Assembly: GCA_039545295.1 (NCBI GenBank)
Contig: BCIK01000007.1
Location: forward strand, 32,605-96,604
DNA length: 64,000 bases
Source: Udeniomyces pyricola
Lineage: Eukaryota > Basidiomycota > Tremellomycetes > Cystofilobasidiales > Mrakiaceae
Direction of reading: 5' to 3'
The position numbers were made by a program, and so were the translations under genes. Below, piece by piece: positions 60,591 through 64,000 of this stretch. The stretch's first letter is position 1; each line of letters begins with the position of its first letter. Under the pieces are notes generated by a model. That model made no database searches. It was not told where the DNA came from and worked only from the letters and a program-made list of their open reading frames with translations.

Positions 60591-62947
60591 ATGGCAACCT
60601 TCCCATTTCCCCTCCCAACCACAGGCGCACTCTCCCTCACCGACTTCCTCATCGACCCCAGCCCGTCCGGCAAACTCGCCGTCCATCTCGCCCACGCCAA
60701 CTCGGCCAGAGCTCACCTCAGGGCCGTCCTCAAGGAGGAACGAAGAGCTCTTTCTCAAGAGAGAGATGCCTTGGCCGTCGTCAAGGTTGGTCATTCATTT
60801 TCTGAGTGTCCGACTAGCGATCGACCTGGACTGCCAACGGCATGAGACGTCGTCATGCCAAGCATGTTTGCCGCGCCAAACAAGCAGCTCTCATCCGTTC
60901 TACAAAATCCTCACCTTGTCCTTCCTCCGTTAACGCACTCACCTCCAATCTTTCAGGCCGTCGAATCATATCTACCTTACTTTTACTCACTCACCAATTG
61001 CCTCAAGACGGATGATCTCCTCCTTCGTACCGAACCTGGTGCGACGAGTTTAAAACTCCCTCTTACGTCCCTGGACAACATCATCTTTCTTCCTCTTTCT
61101 TCGTTCATTCTTAGGTCCAGTTTAACTCATCAAACAATAACTCTTCCCTTCCTACGTCTTTCCTGTCCTTTCTCCTTCATCTCAACACGCCCTTGCATTT
61201 CCCTACAGTCTTTTCATGGCGAGCTAGCTTGACAGCCACACTCCATCCCAATCCACCCCGTCATACTTTTACTTCTTCTGCCAACTTACTCCCCGAAGAA
61301 ATCTTTCTGCTCCTCACCTACCTCTACTCTCTCGCCAACCTCTCCTCATCCATCCTCCTCTCCCTCTCTACTTCCCCAACAGCCGGCTCGATGTCGTCCA
61401 TCTCGTCCCAACACAACCCCCTGGGAGGAGCATCTTACGAGCTAGATCAGACGCTCTCGACGGCCGAGCGAAAGAAAAAGGACGAACGCCTAGGTCAAGC
61501 GGCCGATCTCCTCTGTCGAGCAGCTGGCATTGGGGAATACTTGGGAGAGAAGGTCGTCGGAGAGTGGGAGAGGGAGCGAGATTCCACGGACGGTAGGTTG
61601 GGTGGGTCGAAAAGGGTTGGAGGGGCGACCCAAGGTCCGGTGGAAGGAACCAGGACATTTGCTTTTGGGTTATCAAAGTGAGAACCTTTTCTCTTTAGTT
61701 TCCTGATTCCGTACGGGGTGGGGAGGGGCGGGGGAGGGGCCAGGAAGATCCTCTAATTGCTTGATTTTAGCAAATACATCAATATCAGTTCCTTCAACCA
61801 AAGAAACCCCTTGAATATATATTTTTATGGAAACCCAGACATTTGATGTTGACCTAACTTTCTCATGTTTCATCTTTGATGACATTCCCCATCGGATTTT
61901 CCATTTTCTTAGACTTCTCCTTGGTTCCGCTCACCTTCTTTCCTTACGCAAGCTCCTGGCACCTTCGCTTTCTCTCTCCCCTCACCTCGGTCCTCCCCTT
62001 GCCCGAACCCATCCTTCACCATCTCTCCTCTCGAAACTCTACCTTTACACCACCGATCTCTTCTCCTCTTCTCTCGCCCTTCTCTCCTCTTCTACCTCCT
62101 CCTCCTCCTCCTCTTCTCCCAACACAGATCTCGTGCGCTGGCTCAAAGAGACGACCCGGACGGCCGAAGGCCTCAACCGGAAATGGTTGGGTGTCGACGC
62201 AGGCGAGAGTTCAGGCGGCCTTCGGATCGGAGAAGCCGTCGTTTGGTTGAAAGAATCTCAACGAACCCTCGAATCCATCGGAACCTCCTCCTCCTCCTCC
62301 TCCATCACCGGCAGTGGCGGCGGTGGTGGTGAGGCGAACTCAGGTGGCAGTAGTCTGGGAAGTAAAAGCAGTGGGTTGTTTGGGAAGAGCAAAAAAATTG
62401 GCAAGGAAGAGAAAAAGGAGAGACTCGCTAGAGTTCACGTCGAATTAGAAGCGGTTGAAGCGTTCCTCTCCGCTTACGAAAAAGCTAACAATTCCGTCAG
62501 TCCGCTCTCGTTTTTCCATCCATCTCTATATTGATTTATTTTTGTCATGAATGAGTCATCTTAAAACCTCTCTTCTTTCTTCTCGTTCGGTCGTCCATAC
62601 ACTCTTTCAAATCACGACACTAAAAATCCCAACTTACCCACCCACCTCGACCCATCCATTCCGATCTCTTTTCGCCTTACCCTCTCACATACTTCCTCTT
62701 CTTTCCCAACCAGGTCTACTTTCAACCTCTGCCTTCACTATCCGCTCTCCTCCCTCGCGTTCCCGCCGGTCGCGCCGTACTCGCCTCCAAACCGTTTTCC
62801 CCGCCCAAACCGGCGTTCGGCCCGGGTTCGGAAGGCTACGTCTCTCGTGCCCAAGACGATCGTCGGGCAAGAGATGACGAGCAGGAGGAGGAAGGGGAGC
62901 AGCAGGAGCAGGGTGGGAAGAGGGAGGGTGGTGGAGGGTATTTTTGA
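60591..62947 (+). CDS. BRO1-domain pH-response regulator, palC/Rim23-type
   Basis: Five exons, 60591-60785, 60957-61038, 61209-61677, 61913-62495 and 62714-62947, give 520 residues. PalC (Rim23 in basidiomycetes) links the ambient-pH sensor to ESCRT-III (Vps32) in the Rim/Pal alkaline response at the plasma membrane. The start MATFPFPLPTTGALSLTDFLID is the family hallmark. Further blocks are ARAHLRAVLKEERR, AVESYLPYFYSL, VFSWRASLTATL, LLPEEIFLLLTYLYSLANL, GQAADLLCRAAGIGEYL, KLLLGSAHLLSLRKLL, VRWLKETTRTAEGLNRKWLG, ARVHVELEAVEAFLSAYEKANNS and VYFQPLPSLSALLP. This is a helical BRO1 domain, roughly residues 5-450. Ser-rich loops (for example near 62085-62120) and an acidic Gln/Glu tail are extra. 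All junction phases agree. Identification is strong. Confidence 0.92.
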
Positions 62948-63281
62948 GAGGGATACAGAAAGGGAGGAGAGGGAGGAGAAGCGGGTGAGTGGGATGGAGA
63001 TGATGGTTTTTTTTTAGGGGTTTTCTTCTTCTTCTTTTTTTATTTATTTATTTAGGATTTCGATGGTTGAGTTTATTTGGTTCTTTGTTCGATCCAGGCG
63101 ATCATGAGAAGCCGCACGGATCCACTGGCCTTCATTTCAATGAGTCATCGTTGAATGGACCTGTCCTTGTAGTGCGTAACATCAACGTTACATCACTCAT
63201 CATGGCATCGGTGTCAGACTTGACTTTCACATTCCCATTTCAATTCCTCATTCATACGAACTTATTCGGAAACTCAGACCC
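62948..63281. other. Intergenic, 3' region of palC
   Basis: Purine-rich near 62948-63005, then a T run near 63008-63050. The plus-strand frame at 63067-63429 has no ATG at its start and no recognisable motif and is not called. Nothing else is supported. Confidence 0.5.
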
Positions 63282-63895
63282 TTATCTCGAGTCACAAGAG
63301 ACTATATATCCGATGGACGTTCTATTTCTCGACCCAAAAGGACATGTGTATCGTTGTGGAGTCTTCTTGATCGAATGCCTCTTGATACCCCTTGAGAAAT
63401 GTTTTCCAGTACCGAGCTCCTTACTCTGACCATGTGCTTTTGAGGGAACTATCCTATAACGCAAAGAAGACATCCGAGGGGTAGGAAAGAGGAGAGCCAG
63501 AGAAACCAAACACGGGGGGGGGGGGGGAAGGAGGAAGGGGCGGAAGGGGAACAGAATCTCTAGATGTGAAATCTTTTTCTCGCCAATTCCAACTGGCCCT
63601 AACCTTCGTTTTTTTTTTATATCCCTTTGTTCCCACGCCAACCCCATGCGCCTTTGGCGAGTGTGTAACCGATTCCTTTCCCCCTCCCCTCCTCCTTCCA
63701 CCCCTCGCATTCCTTCACTCACCCAGCGGCTAGCCATCCACCTCGTTGTTGCGATGCGACATCGGTGTCTAGATTGAGCACGTTAATTCGGCGCTGAGAG
63801 GAAAGAGAAGAGGGGAGCGGGAGGAAGACGTCGTCAAAGAGGCGTTTGGGTTGTTTCTTTTTTTTCTGTCTAGAGGACATCGATGCGAAGGACAT
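63282..63895 (-). CDS. Possible small basic two-exon protein
   Basis: Exons 63895-63723 and 63453-63282 on the minus strand join at a gtgagt donor and a ttatag acceptor into 114 codons. The start could also be ATG 63880. The peptide begins MSFASMSSRQKKKKQPKRLFDDVFLPLP, with a strong basic patch, and exon 2 is basic and not recognised (KHFSRGIKRHSIKK). The first exon looks coding (INVLNLDTDVASQQRGGWLAAG); the second is weaker and could be intron or 3' flank. A longer gene with other downstream exons is possible. Confidence 0.35.
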
Positions 63896-64000
63896 GCTCC
63901 CAAAACAAAGGGATTGGAAAGACCAAGAAGTCGGGGGGGTCTTGATGGGTGTATACCGGCACGAAAGGGCAGTCTGTCGGGTGATCAAAACGAGGGGGGG

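Noticed and set aside
63067..63429. Plus-strand frame of 120 codons near the right edge
   Set aside because: The listed start is not ATG, no motif is seen, and it lies antisense to a possible minus-strand exon.

Overview
This is a 64 kb stretch of fungal nuclear DNA. Several features point to a basidiomycete: genes broken by many short GT-AG introns (about 55-280 nt), frequent tiny exons (11-34 nt), pyrimidine-rich 5' regions, and fungus-specific genes (MDM34 of ERMES, palC/RIM23, a UPS2-type PRELI protein) next to a YTH reader. I cannot name the genus. Homopolymer C/G runs are common, and one C run ends in a 26-base N gap, so this is a draft assembly. I saw no prokaryotic element, transposon, rRNA or convincing tRNA. 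Gene models were built by eye: splice sites were chosen so that the frame stays open and family motifs join. All full models have coding lengths divisible by three.

Left part (1-19 kb): a homeodomain transcription factor cut by the window edge (+); a small acidic single-span membrane protein, possibly Mim2-like (-), divergent from VPS8 of the CORVET complex (+, to 12.2 kb); a YTH-domain m6A-reader-type protein (-) whose Gln-rich upstream exons (16.4-18.4 kb) may be its N-terminus or a separate gene.

Middle part (19-36 kb): MDM34 (-), a UPS2/PRELI-type phospholipid-transfer protein (+) and an Mpv17/PMP22-family membrane protein (+). Together they form a run of three genes for mitochondrial or organellar membranes. 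Next come an unrecognised 261-aa protein (-), a 2.8 kb stretch without a supported gene, and the proteasome-associated deubiquitinase UCH37 (+, ten exons).

Right part (36-64 kb): a probably mitochondrial protein with an Ala/Lys-rich 12-residue repeat tail (-); the tRNA m7G46 methyltransferase catalytic subunit TRM8 (-), divergent from a Ser-rich protein with a helical C-terminus (+); a NIMA-family kinase (+) just after the assembly gap; a DHA1-type MFS transporter (+, 15 exons); an FSH1-type serine hydrolase (-), divergent from the BRO1-domain pH-signalling protein palC (+); and a weak small gene at the right edge (-). Most genes are housekeeping functions in endosome, mitochondrion, proteasome and tRNA biology. 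I see no defence system, secondary-metabolite cluster or other obviously new system. The most interesting points are the microexons, the YTH gene boundary, the 12-residue repeat protein and the possible hidden gene between MDM34 and UPS2.
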